Origin: Hemerocallis citrina
Lineage: Eukaryota > Streptophyta > Magnoliopsida > Asparagales > Asphodelaceae
DNA: 64,000 nucleotides
Assembly: GCA_017893485.1 (NCBI GenBank)
Contig: CM030366.1
Location: 204,717,826-204,781,825 of the forward strand
Reading direction: 5' to 3'
Shown here in pieces: positions 31,295 through 43,087 of the stretch; position 1 is the stretch's first letter, and every line of letters starts with the position of its first letter. A program made the position numbers and the translations under genes. The notes below the pieces were generated by a model. That model was not told the DNA's origin. It searched no databases and saw only the letters and a program-made list of their open reading frames with translations.

Positions 31295-32123
31295 TTTTTT
31301 TGCTTACATAGGCCACTTTTTGAAAATATTTGCGTTTTTGGGCCAGTTTCCCAACTATTAGCGCTTTTGGGCTACTTTGTGCCACGTCAGCAGCGGCTGC
31401 TATTCCCAATAGCAGGCTCTTCATTTTCAAGGTCGTTGATGGGAATAGCGACCTATGTTTTAATTTTTTTTGAATTTTTTGTTTGTCGTTGCTATTCTCA
31501 CTAACGACCTTAGTATATATGAGGTCGCTAATGGGATTAGTGATCTTTAATGAGATGTATTCTAACAATTAGCAAAATCTAGAGAGCTTTTGCTATATGA
31601 AAAATGACAATCAATTTATTTTTAAAACTAAGGTCGCTATTCGGAATAGAGGCATTTATTGTACTAAGATCGCTATTCCAAATAGAGGTCTTAGTTGTAT
31701 GACTATTTTGCAAATTTTACAAAGAACAGGGAGATTGTGTTTCCTACTGAGGTCACTATTGGGAATAAAGACCTTAGTATACTAAGGTCGTTATTCCGAA
31801 TAGCATCCTCAGCATTAAATTTTTGGGGAAAGCTCTTTAGGAATCGCTAAATGTCTCAATACATTCATTTGAGGTCGCTAATCCCATCAGTAACCTCATA
31901 TATACTAAGGTCGCTAGTGGGAATAGCGACAGCAAACAACATATTCAAAAATATTTAAAACATAGGCCGCTATTCCCATTCGCAACATTCAAAATGAATA
32001 GGTCGCTAATGAGAATAGCGGCCGCTGTTGACGTGGCACAAGTTAGCCCACGAGCGCTAATAGTTTCAAAACTGGCCCATAATTGCAAATATTTTCAAAA
32101 AGTGGCCTATGACGGCAAAAAAA
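31295..32123. mobile_element. Foldback-type non-autonomous MULE with about 12 palindromes
   Basis: An 829 bp element in which nearly the whole sequence is two inverted arms. Ends: CATAGGCCACTTTTTGAAAA at left, complement at right. Palindromes with arms like AGGTCGCTATT / AATAGCGACCT recur about 12 times (for example near 31389, 31430, 31522, 31630, 31750, 31784, 31909 and 32002). The outer arm includes TTGTGCCACGTCAGCAGC, closely matching TGTGGCACGTCAACAAC in the TIR of the 8 kb MULE at 43088-51076. It may therefore be a distant non-autonomous relative. Confidence 0.7.
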
Positions 32124-32129
32124 TCGCAG

Positions 32130-33990
32130 TTCGGTAGTGTGTAGCATTGGTATAAATACCTGAAATCCGGACCCGACCCGAACCTAACCCAGACACAGCA
32201 TTGGACCGAAACCGACCCGATCTATCCGAGTCTGGGTTCGGGTCTTAAAATGGGACCCGTTGTACTTTCGGGTTCGGGTCCGGGTCCGCTCAAAAAAGTC
32301 CGGACCCGGACCAGTTGAAAAAAAACCAAAAAATCAACATAAAAATAAATATTCTATCCACATCCCTCCCATCCTTCCTCCTCAATTCTAAATCTTCCTC
32401 TTCCAAACTCAAAACTCATGCCTTTTCTTCTCTGCTCTATTCTAAGGGGTGTATTGGATTAGAATTTGAAAAGAATTTAAAAGAACGTGAAAATCCTAGT
32501 GTATTCTTTTAGGATTTTAAAGGAGTTTATAAAAGTCGCAGTGTATTCAATTGAGACTTTAAGTGATTCTATTCAATTATCGTCAAATGAGATTTTAAAT
32601 GACCCCATTCAATTCTCGATGTATTCAAAAATTTATTAATTTTGGTAGAATTGAGAATTTGGAGGATTTATATGAAATCTAGGGTTTGAGGTATAAATAC
32701 CAAAAGCCTTTGCAATTCTCACCTTCTCTGTAGAAACTTTCAAGCCATTGGTGAGTATGGTTTTGTTTCCTGTACGTATGCCCCAAATTATCCCCAAATA
32801 AACCCAAACCTTAATCCCCTTCTCTCTCCATCGTCTTCTTCCTCCTTACCTCTACCTCCCAACACCCTCCTCCCCTCCTCCCCCACTCTCCTCTACCTCC
32901 CGACCTCCGATCCCCACGCAGAGGCCTAATTCAACCCAAACCTAATTCAACCCAACCACCGATCCCCACGCAGAGGCCTCCATCCGCCTCCTGAAAGACA
33001 ATGGAATCAATTTCATTCAAAATCAACGCGATGGAGTTGATTCAAAAATATTCTCAAGATTGCTATGGCATAAATTGGTTTCTCGTTGCAGGTACAGGAC
33101 GAAGTGGATAACGTTCTATAATGTGGCCTACATAGTGAAACTGTTAACTGGAAGACCTATGGTGCAGAAACAGCGAGTATTGAGTTGATGAGGAGATGTG
33201 GTAGAGTGATGATGCCTAACGGAAGAGTTGGTGCTCCTTATAGATCTTTCGCTCCATGACTTTGGTTACCGGGTGTTATTAGTTATTATTATTTTATGCT
33301 ATTTCAGAATGTTAAAACAGCGAGTATTGAGTTGATGGACTCATCAACAGCTCTCTCATGTAGGGCTCTTTCTTTTTTTTTTTTGTTACTTTTGTTTATG
33401 TTTGTGTCCTTCTAATACTTTAGAAAAATCTTATGAGAATGATATTTTTATGACTTGCGAGGTGCCTTGATGTTTATTCGTACTACTCTTATGAGAATGA
33501 CAATCTTGTGTAGGAAATGAACTAATTATAAAGTCTATTGTCATCGAATTCCTTCGAATTCCATCAAATTCATAATAAGAATTCCATCAAACTATTTAAA
33601 AATTCTTATAAATCCCAGTCAAAGTTTTAGGTGAATTTCCCATAAATCTCTTAATACCGGGATTCTCAATTCTTTAAAAATCTTTTGAAATCTCAATCCA
33701 ATACACCCTTGTAAATCCTCAACTCACTGCCTCCGCTCGCCGCTCACACTCCCGCTCCTACCCGAACGGGTAGGAATATTTTAATAGGACGCGTTCCTCA
33801 CAGGTCCGGGTTAGGGTCCATTTTTTGGACCCGTAGGGGACCGGGTTCGGATAGTGAAGGACCCGACTTGACCCGATACCAATGCTAGTAGTGCGGTATG
33901 ATGACTGGTCTATTCTCGAAATTAGTTTCAAAAGGGTTCGGGTTCGGGTCCATTTTTTGGACCCGTAGGGGACCGGGTTCGGATAGTGAA
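32130..33990. mobile_element. GC-ended element with a further nested insertion
   Basis: Starts and ends in GGGTTCGGGTCC / GGACCCGAACCC-like repeats (32160-32305 and 33800-33990). The middle, 32444-33710, is a separate element with inverted ends GGGTGTATTGGATT / AATCCAATACACCC and no recognisable transposase. The right flank is tandemly duplicated (126 bp, GGGTCCATTTTTTGG at 33814 and 33940), including part of the outer host element. Confidence 0.5.
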
Positions 33991-34130
33991 GGACCCGACC
34001 CGACCCGACCCGACACCAATGCTAGTAGTGCGGTATGATGACTGGTCTATTCTCGAAATTAGTTTCAAAAGTGGTCTATTTTAATAATTAGTTTTAAAAA
34101 GTGGCCTGTTTTGGGAAAAAGTGCCGATTG

Positions 34131-34160
34131 TTTTTTTTTTTTTTTCCTGTGTGTGTGTGT

Positions 34161-34192
<32 letters not shown>
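34131..34192. repeat. poly-T, (TG)n and a run of more than 30 G
   Basis: Low-complexity junction between the outer palindromic element and the first Helitron array unit. The G run replaces the terminus that units 2 and 3 have at the same place; length in the assembly may be unreliable. Confidence 0.8.
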
Positions 34193-34193
<1 letters not shown>

Positions 34194-34344
34194 GTTAATA
34201 ATAAACCTGAGGGTATTTGCGTTTTTAATTAAGAAACCATCTACCTCTATATATACACACTTTGAAATATATATATTTATAAGACGTGCATCACACGTGC
34301 AAATTATTAGTGCTGTTAATGGCAGCCGCAGTCCGCAGAGGGAG

Positions 34345-34348
<4 letters not shown>

Positions 34349-34420
<72 letters not shown>
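34349..34420. repeat. (TA)n microsatellite, unit 1 (also 37233-37307 and 40113-40166)
   Basis: Pure TA runs of different length at the same place in each array unit, directly after GGGAGCTCA. They account for much of the length difference between units. Confidence 0.9.
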
Positions 34421-34423
<3 letters not shown>

Positions 34424-34559
34424 ACTACTATAATGGGAGAAGACCTTAGTGTAAATTGTCCTTAACCCAACCCGTGCAACGCGCGTGCTGGTAGATTTTT
34501 TTTTTGCCCTTTTCATTCCTCCAATTTTTTCCACGTGCACAGCACGTGTATAATACTAG
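34421..34559 (+). mobile_element. 139 bp mini-Helitron nested in Helitron C of unit 1
   Basis: Begins TCTACTACTATAATGGGAGA, ends with stem-loop CACGTGCACAGCACGTG, then TATAATACTAG. Flanked by A (34420) and T (34560). Everything expected of a Helitron end pair is present in 139 bp with no coding. In unit 2 its 5' end has been overwritten by TA repeats; in unit 3 it reads TCTACAACTATAATGGG. Confidence 0.8.
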
Positions 34560-35418
34560 TATATATATAATGGGAGACTTGGAGTTGCCCGTACGATACA
34601 CATAAGTAATAATTGGTGTTGTATGTGCTATACACGTAAGTTGGAGTTGTCTGTGCAATGCACATTTTAAATTTTTTTTTTTTAAAAGTAAAGAATATAA
34701 TGGGAGAGTTGGAGTTGCCAGTGCGATGATCGGATTTGTTTTGTGACAAATTGGAGCTGCAGGTGCGAGGCACGAGTTTATTTTTTAAAGTAAATAACAT
34801 AATTGGAGAGTTAGTTGAATGTGCAATACAAGGGTTTGTTTTGTGATAAATTGAAGTTGCACGTGCGATGCACGGGTTTGTTTGGTGACAAATAGAATTT
34901 GTTTGATAACAAACTCTACTATTAAAATAGTAGATATGTAATTTCTTAGCTAAAAATACAAAAAAGGCTGAATATTAAAATAACCTCACTCAAGTATTAG
35001 TCAATTTAAAAAAACTGCACTCAATTTTTTTTTTTTTAAACCTCCATCAACTATGCTTTCAAGTTTTGGGTAAGTGAGGTTTTTTAATAAAAATATGTGT
35101 TCAAAACATAATTGAGGGAGGTTTTTTAATTAAAAAAAGTTGAGTGTGATTTTTTTAAAATGACCAATACTTCAATTTAACCAACAAAAAATTATGAGGA
35201 TTCTTAAAAAGGAAAATGGCATATTCATCATTTCTCAATTTAGAATTAACAAGAGGAAATGAAAGTTAATGGGTGAGGGAATTTTGTGAAGAAAAAAAAA
35301 ACGATAGAAAGTTTCTTAATTAAAAATGCATAACATAATTTTCGCCCAAGTTTTTAATTAGCAATGGTCAATTAATTGCTCATAGTTGTTAGAAGTTGCA
35401 TGATGATTTGTTATCTTG

Positions 35419-36508
35419 ATAGGTTTGCTCGTGGACACGTGCCTACGGCACATCGTAAAAACTATGCCGCATATGAAAGTAAGTATTATAATGACAGAAA
35501 TATAAAAGAAATAATTATTTGATCTAATATGAAAGAGATGTAGATGTCATACAAAAAAAACATACATGAGAAGCCAGACAGATTGTGTTGTTTAGTTTTG
35601 ATGAAAAATTTGCTTTGTATATAAAGAAAGAAAAATATTTGACAATTAACTTTGGCGTTCTCAGTGTATTCTACTATCAGATGTTAATATACTTTCTGAG
35701 ATGTACACTATACTAATGTTCATGTACAATAATTGATACATTTACTTTTCAACATTTCGGATGTATGAATCTGAAACTTTTATCATGGAGTTTGTGTAGC
35801 TCAAGTGTGAATAGTACGACAACAATTAGTTGTAAATAAAAGTCCATGTTGAATAATTATAAATGGGGGTGTAAAATCCTACTTCTTAAAACTTTGAAGA
35901 TGCAAAATGATGACATTTCACTTTTGAGAAGATATTTGCTACTTTCGGTGTAACTTTAGATGTTGAAATTTATGCAAGTGAATATCCATTTATCTTCCAT
36001 TGCATTTGAAATCAATCAGGAAATTCAGTAAAATTTTCTACATGAGCAATAAAGAAGTATAAAAATTTTGAAAAATCTGAAAATTTACAAACCTTGAAAT
36101 ATGAAAATCTAAATTTCTAGGCACAGAGATATATATATACATTTAAATCTTCCATCGCATTTAAAATCGATCAAGGAACTCAGAAAAATTTTCTACATGA
36201 ACAATCAAAAGAAGCAAAAGATTTTTGAAAAAATCTGGAAATTTACAAACCTTAAATCTGAAAATCTAAAAACTTCTGGGTAGAGAGTGAGAAAGAAAGA
36301 GAGACAGAGAGAAATTTGAAAAAGTGAAGAGAGGAGAGAGAGATAATAATAATAAAGTCAAGAGAAAATTTTTTTTTGGGGGGGGGGGGGGACTTTTGGA
36401 GGGAAAATGTGTTTTGGGAGGGTGAATGTGAGCCATTAATTTTGTTTCAATCGAAGGAGAGTCGCTTGATAACTTAGTTTCAAATTGCCTTGTCATTTAT
36501 TATATAGA
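35419..36508 (-). mobile_element. Helitron A, unit 1 (copies in units 2 and 3)
   Basis: About 1.09 kb. The 5' end (minus) is TCTATATAATAAATGACAAG at 36508. The 3' end near 35419 keeps a hairpin-like GTGGACACGTGCCTACGGCAC but the terminal CTAG has decayed to CTATC. It contains two near-identical blocks around CTGAAAATTTACAAACCT. No coding. Confidence 0.6.
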
Positions 36509-37035
36509 CTAGATTTGCCCGTGGGCATTGTCTACGACACATTTTCAGAACGATACAGCATATGAAAAGCCTTGTAAACAGTAAAACAACAATTATGCAA
36601 CTCAAGTTTGAACAGTATGACAATAATTAGTTGTAAATAAAAGAACATGTTTCCATTAGTATATGTTGAAAAATAATTATAAATCAGGGTGTAAATCCAA
36701 CTTCTTCGAATTTTGATGGTGGAAAATGTTTAAATTTAACTGTTGAGGATATATTTGCTATTTTCACAGTAACATGAGTAATAAAAAAGCCATAAAAAAT
36801 CTGAAAATTTACAAATCTAAATTTTTAAGTAAATAGAGAGAGAGAGAGAAATATGAAAAGTGGAGATGATAGAAATAGTAATAAAGTAATGAGTTTTTTT
36901 AGTTTTGGTGGCGAAACTTTTTGGGGGAAAAAATATGTTTTGGAAGGATGAATTTGAACCGTTGATTTTGTTTCAACTGAAGGGGAACCACTAGATATTT
37001 TTTTTTCCAAATTGTCTTGTGTTTTATTATACAGA
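36509..37035 (-). mobile_element. Helitron B, unit 1 (copies 39386-39913 and 42256-42781)
   Basis: 527 bp. Minus-strand 5' end TCTGTATAATAAAACACAAG, 3' end hairpin GCCCACGGGC then AAATCTAG. Its 3' CTAG abuts the 5' TCTATATAATAAATGACAAG of Helitron A with no base between, and its own 5' end abuts the 3' CTAG of Helitron C (37036). A and B are diverged relatives sharing AATTAGTTGTAAATAAAAG and other blocks. Confidence 0.75.
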
Positions 37036-37231
37036 CTAGTAATTTACACGTGCTATGCACGTTTTAATAAATTTGTTTTTTTTATTAATAAACCTGAGGG
37101 TATTTGCGTTTTTAATTAAGAAACCATCTACCTCTATATATACACATTTTGAAATATATATATTTATAAGACGTGCATCACACGTGCAAATTATTAGTGC
37201 TGTTAATGGCAGCCGCAGTCCGCAGAGGGAG

Positions 37232-37309
<78 letters not shown>

Positions 37310-37809
37310 GGGAGAAGACCTTAGTGTAAATTGTCCTTAACCCAACCCGTGCAACGCACGTGCTGGTAGATTTTTTTTTTGCCCTTTTCATTCCTCCAAT
37401 TTTTTCCACGTGCACAACACGTGTATAATACTAGTATATATATAATGGGAGACTTGGAGTTGCCCGTACGATACACATAAGTGATAATTGGTGTTGTATG
37501 TGCTATACACGTAAGTTGGAGTTGTCTGTGCAATGCACATTTTAAATTTTTTTTTTTAAAAAGTAAAGAATATAATGTGAGAGTTGGAGTTGCCAGTGCG
37601 ATGATCGGATTTGTTTTGTGACAAATTGGAGCTGCAGGTGCGAGGCACGAGTTTATTTTTTAAAGTAAATAACATAATTGGAGAGTTAGTTGAATGTGCA
37701 ATACAAGGGTTTGTTTTGTGATAAATTGAAGTTGCACGTGCGATGCACGGGTTTGTTTGGTGACAAATAGAATTTGTTTGATAACAAACTTTACTATTAA
37801 AATAGTAGA
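37036..37809 (-). mobile_element. Helitron C, unit 2 (unit 3 copy 39914-40678; unit 1 copy ends at 34934)
   Basis: 774 bp. Plus-strand view: CTAGTAATTTACACGTGCTA (3' terminus with CGTGCATAGCACG hairpin) to AAAATAGTAGA, sitting between A (37035) and T (37810). It contains a (TA)n run and a series of hairpin words (GCCCGTACGATAC, TGTGCTATACACG, CACGTGCGATGCACG) about 40-90 bp apart, like the Helitron at 27775. A plus-strand mini-Helitron is nested inside. Confidence 0.75.
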
Positions 37810-40109
37810 TATGTAATTTCTTAGCTAAAAATACAAAAAAGGCTGAATATTAAAATAACCTCACTCAAGTATTACCCAATTTAAAAAAACTGCACTCAAT
37901 TTTTTTTTTTTTTAAACCTCCATCAACTATGCTTTCAAGTTTTGGGTAAGTGAGGTTTTTTAATAAAAATATGTGTTCAAAACATAATTGAGGGAGGTTT
38001 TTTAATTAAAAAAAGTTGAGTGTGATTTTTTTAAAATGACCAATACTTCAATTTAACCAACAAAAAATTATGAGGATTCTTAAAAAGGAAAATGGCATAT
38101 TCATCATTTCTCAATTTAGAATTAACAAAAGGAAATGAAAGTTAATGGGTGAGGGAATTTGTGAAGAAAAAAAAAACGATAGAAAGTTTCTTAATTAAAA
38201 ATGCATAACATAATTTTCACCCAACTTTTTAATTAGCAATGGTCAATTAATTGCTCATAGTTGTTAGAAGTTGCATGATGATTAGTTATCTTAATAGGTT
38301 TGCTTGTGGACACGTGCCTACGGCACATCGTAAAAACTATGCCGCATATGAAAGTAAGTATTATAATGACAGAAATATAAAAGAAATAATTATTTGATCT
38401 AATATGAAAGAGATGTAGATGTCATACAAAAAAAACATACATGAGAAGCCAGACAGATTGTGTTGTTTAGTTTTGATGAAAAATTTGCTTTGTATATAAA
38501 GAAAGAAAAATATTTGACAATTAACTTTGGCGTTCTCAGTGTATTCTACTATCAGATGTTAAAATACTTTCTGAGATGTACACTATACTAATGTTCATGT
38601 ACAATAATTGATACATTTACTTTTCAACATTTCGGATGTATGAATCTGAAACTTTTATCATGGAGTTTGTGTAGCTCAAGTGTGAATAGTACGACAACAA
38701 TTAGTTGTAAATAAAAGTCCATGTTGAATAATTATAAATGGGGGCGTAAAATCCTACTTCTTAAAACTTTGAAGATGCAAAATGATGACATTTCACTTTT
38801 GAGAAGATATTTGCTACTTTCGGTGTAACTTTAGATGTTGAAATTTATGCAAGTGAATATCCATTTATCTTCCATTGCATTTGAAATCTATCAGGAAATT
38901 CAGTAAAATTTTCTACATGAGCAATAAAGAAGTATAAAAATTTTGAAAAATATGAAAATTTACAAACCTGAAATATGAAAATCTAAATTTCTAGGCACAG
39001 AGATATATATATACATTTAAATCTTCCATCGCATTTAAAATCGATCAAGGAACTCAGAAAAATTTTCTACATGAACAATCAAAAGAAGCAAAAGATTTTT
39101 GAAAAAATCTGGAAATTTACAAACCTTAAATCTGAAAATCTAAAAACTTCTGGGTAGAGAGTGAGAAAGAAAGAGAGACAGAGAGAAATTTGAAAAAGTG
39201 AAGAGAGGAGAGAGAGATAATAATAATAAAGTCAAGAGAATTTTTTTTTTTTTTGGGGGGGGGGGGGGACTTTTGGAGGGAAAATGTGTTTTGGGAGGGT
39301 GAATGTGAGCCATTAATTTTGTTTCAATCGAAGGAGAGTCGCTTGATAACTTAGTTTCAAATTGCCTTGTCATTTATTATATAGACTAGATTTGCCCGTG
39401 GGCATTGTCTACGACACATTTTCAGAACGATACAGCATATGAAAAGCCTTGTAAACAGTAAAACAACAATTATGCAACTCAAGTTTGAACAGTATGACAA
39501 TAATTAGTTGTAAATAAAAGAACATGTTTCCATTAGTATATGTTGAAAAATAATTATAAATCAGGGTGTAAATCCAACTTCTTCGAATTTTGATGGTGGA
39601 AAATGTTTAAATTTAACTGTTGAGGATATATTTGCTATTTTCACAGTAACATGAGTAATAAAAAAGCCATAAAAAATCTGAAAATTTACAAATCTAAATT
39701 TTTAAGTAAATAGAGAGAGAGAGAGAAATATGAAAAGTGGAGATGATAGAAGTAGTAATAAAGTAATGAGTTTTTTTAGTTTTGGGGGGAAAACTTTTTG
39801 GGGGAAAAAATATGTTTTGGAAGGATGAATTTGAACCGTTGATTTTGTTTCAACTGAAGGGGAACCACTAGATATTTTTTTTTCCCAAATTGTCTTGTGT
39901 TTTATTATACAGACTAGTAATTTACACGTGCTATGCACGTTTTAATAAATTTGTTTTTTTTATTAATAAACCTGAGGGTATTTGTGTTTTTAATTAAGAA
40001 ACCATCTACCTCTATATATACACACTTTGAAATATATATATTTATAAGACGTGCATCACATGTGCAAATTATTAGTGCTGTTAATGGCAGCCGCAGTCCG
40101 CAGAGGGAG

Positions 40110-40168
<59 letters not shown>

Positions 40169-42781
40169 ACAACTATAATGGGAGAAGACCTTAGTGTAAA
40201 TTGTCCTTAACCCAACCCGTGCAACGCACGTGCTGGTAGATTTTTTTTTGCCCTTTTCATTCCTCCAATTTTTTCCACGTGCACAGCACGTGTATAATAC
40301 TAGTATATATATAATGGGAGACTTGGAGTTGCCCGTACGATACACATAAGTAATAATTGGTGTTGTATGTGCTATACACGTAAGTTGGAGTTGTCTGTGC
40401 AATGCACATTTTAAATTTTTTTTTTTTAAAAGTAAAGAATATAATGGGAGAGTTGGAGTTGCCAGTGCGATGATCGGATTTGTTTTGTGACAAATTGGAG
40501 CTGCAGGTGCGAGGCACGAGTTTATTTTTTAAAGTAAATAACATAATTGGAGAGTTAGTTGAATGTGCAATACAAGGGTTTGTTTTGTGATAAATTGAAG
40601 TTGCACGTGCGATGCACGGGTTTGTTTGGTGACAAATAGAATTTGTTTGATAACAAACTCTACTATTAAAATAGTAGATATGTAATTTCTTAGCTAAAAA
40701 TACAAAAAAGGCTGAATATTAAAATAACCTCACTCAAGTATTACCCAATTTAAAAAAACTGCACTCAATTTTTTTTTTTTTTAAACCTCCATCAACTATG
40801 CTTTCAAGTTTTGGGTAAGTGAGGTTTTTTAATAAAAATATGTGTTCAAAACATAATTGAGGGAGGTTTTTTAATTAAAAAAAGTTGAGTGTGATTTTTT
40901 TAAAATGACCAATACTTCAATTTAACCAACAAAAAATTATGAGGATTCTTAAAAAGGAAAATGGCATATTCATCATTTCTCAATTTAGAATTAACAAAAG
41001 GAAATGAAAGTTAATGGGTGAGGGAATTTTGTGAAGAAAAAAAAAACGATAGAAAGTTTCTTAATTAAAAATGCATAACATAATTTTCACCCAACTTTTT
41101 AATTAGCAATGGTCAATTAATTGCTCATAGTTGTTAGAAGTTGCATGATGATTTGTTATCTTAATAGGTTTGCTCGTGGACACGTGCCTACGGCACATCG
41201 TAAAAACTATGCCGCATATGAAAGTAAGTATTATAATGACAGAAATATAAAAGAAATAATTATTTGATCTAATATGAAAGAGATGTAGATGTCATATAAA
41301 AAAAAACTTACATGAGAAGCCAGACAGATTGTGTTGTTTAGTTTTGATGAAAATTTTGCTTTGTATATAAAGAAAGAAAAATATTTGACAATTAACTTTG
41401 GCGTTCTCAGTGTATTCTACTATCAGATGTTAATATACTTTCTGAGATGTACACTATACTAATGTTCATGTACAATAATTGATACATTTACTTTTCAACA
41501 TTTCGGATGTATGAATCTGAAACTTTTATCATGGAGTTTGTGTAGCTCAAGTGTGAATAGTACGACAACAATTAGTTGTAAATAAAAGTCCATGTTGAAT
41601 AATTATAAATGGGGGTGTAAAATCCTACTTCTTAAAACTTTGAAGATGCAAAATGATGACATTTCACTTTTGAGAAGATATTTGCTACTTTCGGTGTAAC
41701 TTTAGATGTTGAAATTTATGCAAGTGAATATCCATTTATCTTCCATTGCATTTGAAATCAATCAGGAAATTCAGTAAAATTTTCTACATGAGCAATAAAG
41801 AAGTATAAAAATTTTGAAAAATCTGAAAATTTACAAACCTGAAATATGAAAATCTAAATTTCTAGGCACAGAGATATATATATACATTTAAATCTTCCAT
41901 CGCATTTAAAATCGATCAAGGAACTCAGAAAAATTTTCTACATGAACAATCAAAAGAAGCAAAAGATTTTTGAAAAAATCTGGAAATTTACAAACCTTAA
42001 ATCTGAAAATCTAAAAACTTCTGGGTAGAGAGTGAGAAAGAAAGAGAGACAGAGAGAAATTTGAAAAAGTGAAGAGAGGAGAGAGAGATAATAATAATAA
42101 AGTCAAGAGAAAATTTTTTTTTTTTGGGGGGGGGGGGGACTTTTGGAGGGAAAATGTGTTTTGGGAGGGTGAATGTGAGCCATTAATTTTGTTTCAATCG
42201 AAGGAGAGTCGCTTGATAACTTAGTTTCAAATTGCCTTGTCATTTATTATATAGACTAGATTTGCCCGTGGGCATTGTCTACGACACATTTTCAGAACGA
42301 TACAGCATATGAAAAGCCTTGTAAACAGTAAAACAACAATTATGCAACTCAAGTTTGAACAGTATGACAATAATTAGTTGTAAATAAAAGAACATGTTTC
42401 CATTAGTATATGTTGAAAAATAATTATAAATCAGGGTGTAAATCCAACTTCTTCGAATTTTGATGGTGGAAAATGTTTAAATTTAACTGTTGAGGATATA
42501 TTTGCTATTTTCACTGTAACATGAGTAATAAAAAAGCCATAAAAAATCTGAAAATTTACAAATCTAAATTTTTAAGTAAATAGAGAGAGAGAGAGAAATA
42601 TGAAAAGTGGAGATGATAGAAATAATAATAAAGTAATGAGTTTTTTTAGTTTTGGGGGGGAAACTTTTTGGGGGGAAAATATGTTTTGGAAGGATGAATT
42701 TGAACCGTTGATTTTGTTTCAACTGAAGGGGAACCACTAGATATTTTTTTTCCCAAATTGTCTTGTGTTTTATTATACAGA

Positions 42782-42948
42782 CTAGTAATTTACACGTGCT
42801 ATGCACGTTTTAATAAATTTGTTTTTTTTAAAAGTAAAAACTCTGGCATAGTGTGAACTTGAACCTGAGACCTTCTTTATATCAATTATGTACGTCCATT
42901 GAACGTATTGATAGATTGACACTAAGGTCTTCTCTCATTATAATATTA
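42782..42948 (-). mobile_element. Short Helitron closing the array
   Basis: 167 bp from CTAGTAATTTACACGTGCTA to TCTTCTCTCATTATAATATT on the plus strand. It shares the C-type 3' end with the array units but a different interior, and is directly followed by CTAGTATCATGCACG of the next Helitron. Confidence 0.55.
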
Positions 42949-43087
42949 CTAGTATCATGCACGTGCGATGCACGTGGAGGAAGAAGGACAAAGACAAAAA
43001 AAAAAACCGACCAACACGTGCGCTGCACGTGTTTTTTTCGCACGTGTGGAAAATGGGGAGGGGAATGAAAAGGACCCCAAAAAAAAT
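42949..43087 (-). mobile_element. 3' part of a Helitron split by the 8 kb MULE
   Basis: Begins CTAGTATCATGCACGTGCG with hairpin CACGTGCGATGCACGTG and a second hairpin near 43015-43030. On the far side of the MULE, 51077-51114 ends TTGCAACTCCATTATAATAG, which reads on the minus strand as a Helitron 5' end (CTATTATAATGGAGTTGC). The two halves therefore look like one element interrupted at 43088. Confidence 0.55.

Larger units (their letters stand above)
30718..34125. mobile_element. Outer palindrome-rich element carrying nested insertions
   Basis: Inverted ends of about 90 bp: left TTTTTCCCCGAAATAAGCC with CACTTTTAAAAACTAATTTC, right end its imperfect complement at about 34035-34125. The left part (30.8-31.29 kb) has repeated inverted words such as GGCCGCAGT / ACTGCGGCC around TATATATC spacers. 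Two other elements sit inside (31295-32123 and about 32.13-33.99 kb). No transposase coding was seen. Structure resembles a non-autonomous MULE or foldback element; target duplication not identified. Confidence 0.6.
34194..42781 (-). repeat. Tandem array of three near-identical composite Helitron units of about 2.87 kb
   Basis: Three direct repeats. The word CCTGAGGGTATTTG lies at 34206, 37093 and 39971; element C starts at 37036, 39914 and 42782, so periods are 2878 and 2868 bp. By eye the copies differ by scattered single bases and by length changes in TA, T and G runs. Each unit, on the minus strand, consists of Helitron C, a spacer D of about 490 bp with a foldback MITE, Helitron A (about 1.09 kb) and Helitron B (526-528 bp). 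No Rep/helicase coding is present, so all are non-autonomous. The array starts after a G run that truncates the first C and ends with the start of a fourth C. Confidence 0.9.

Noticed and set aside
34111..34540. Open frames with long Ile-Tyr runs (also at 37.1-37.4 and 39.9-40.4 kb)
   Set aside because: Translations of (TA)n microsatellites in Helitron DNA.
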